Origin: JARICQ01 sp964527205
GTDB taxonomy: Bacteria > Bacillota > Clostridia > Tissierellales > Tissierellaceae
Assembly: GCA_964527205.1 (NCBI GenBank)
Contig: CAZGQG010000002.1
Coordinates: 31,715 to 95,714, forward strand
DNA length: 64,000 bases
Direction: 5' to 3'
In this document: positions 63,889-64,000 of the stretch, piece after piece
How the letters are laid out: each line of letters starts with the position of its first letter
How positions within the stretch are numbered: position 1 is the stretch's first letter
The notes under the pieces: model-generated
Told to the model about the DNA's origin: nothing
The model's database searches: none
Seen by the model: the letters and a program-made list of their open reading frames with translations, nothing else
Made by a program: the position numbers and the translations under genes

Positions 63889-64000
63889 TACATACTCCTC
63901 ATTTTACTAAATATTATAATTATGAAAAATGGAATTCCTATAATTGATGTAACAAGTCCTATGGGTAGTATTACTCCCTTTATAACAAGCTTACTGATTA
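63888..64000 (-). CDS. FecCD-type ABC transporter permease, C-terminal fragment cut by the window edge
   Basis: The minus-strand frame entering at the window end reads SKLVIKGVILPIGLVTSIIG, then IPFFIIIIFSKMRSM and TAA (63890-63888). ILPIGLVTSIIGIPFFIIII is the characteristic last helix of BtuC/FecCD permeases. The stop overlaps the start of the ATPase gene, so the two are coupled. Confidence 0.9.
   Translation of the reverse strand, partial: ISKLVIKGVILPIGLVTSIIGIPFFIIIIFSKMRSM

Overview
The window is AT-rich, has strong AGGAGG-type ribosome binding sites and many U-tailed hairpins. Its gene content is that of an anaerobic, amino-acid-fermenting low-GC Firmicute. The best fit is the Clostridia/Tissierellia, inferred from gene content only. 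Pointers are an iron-sulfur L-serine dehydratase, NfnAB electron bifurcation, a 2-hydroxyacyl-CoA dehydratase activase, a tyrosine-type T-box and a probable selenocysteine codon. Two runs of exactly 100 N (906-1005 and 53392-53491) show that this is a scaffolded draft; each interrupts a gene.

Layout. 1-2.9 kb: a secreted, membrane-anchored amidohydrolase-like protein, then about 1 kb of non-coding DNA filled with degenerate palindromic repeats. 2.9-11.6 kb: one probable operon, sdaAB-sdaAA followed by three unusual genes: a 1609-residue protein with HD, helical-repeat, NadD-like nucleotidyltransferase, GNAT-like and phosphoribosyltransferase-like regions; a lactate/malate dehydrogenase-like protein; and a flavodoxin-fold protein. 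11.7-18.2 kb: nfnAB, phosphoglucomutase, a DUF1232 protein, NAD(P)HX epimerase and a short primary-type sigma factor whose best start is an ATA codon. 18.2-21.6 kb: a cobamide salvage/remodelling operon (cbiR-like, cbiK, cobU, cobS, cobC). 21.8-28.3 kb: a giant dehydratase activase, a CofE-like ligase and an SDR. 28.4-35.4 kb: C39-like peptidase, surE, MoaE-like, Cys-rich protein, membrane-anchored hypothetical, PdaC-like deacetylase, codA and an AIM24 protein. 35.6-47.2 kb: MATE transporter, an ArsM-type methyltransferase with an in-frame UGA, a cytosolic 5'-nucleotidase, two pirins with an HxlR regulator, a siroheme reductase-like protein, cupin, malic enzyme, ornithine cyclodeaminase family protein and an SLC13 permease. 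47.3-55.8 kb: a GLUG-repeat surface protein with an MMPL/RND exporter, a broken gene at the second gap, and an OatA-like acyltransferase. 55.9-64 kb: a rubredoxin-FAD reductase, a T-box-controlled beta-eliminating lyase, a BASS-family transporter behind a CsoR/CstR-type operator, a fused double hexapeptide-repeat protein, GNAT, RDD and an iron-type ABC transporter cut by the window edge.

The genes together suggest serine and other amino acids feeding pyruvate and 2-oxoacid pools, with NfnAB and malic enzyme balancing NADPH and cobamide salvage supplying B12 enzymes.

The strongest leads are: (1) the unassigned multidomain nucleotide-chemistry protein and its two oxidoreductase partners; (2) the probable selenocysteine ArsM, with UGA replacing a catalytic Cys and a bSECIS-like hairpin just downstream; (3) a Tyr-specifier T-box plus a Tyr-rich short reading frame ahead of a divergent tryptophanase/tyrosine phenol-lyase relative; (4) several well-placed operators (CsoR/CstR type, CRP/FNR type, and an HxlR-linked palindrome); (5) a double LbH protein that still carries an internal Shine-Dalgarno sequence and start.
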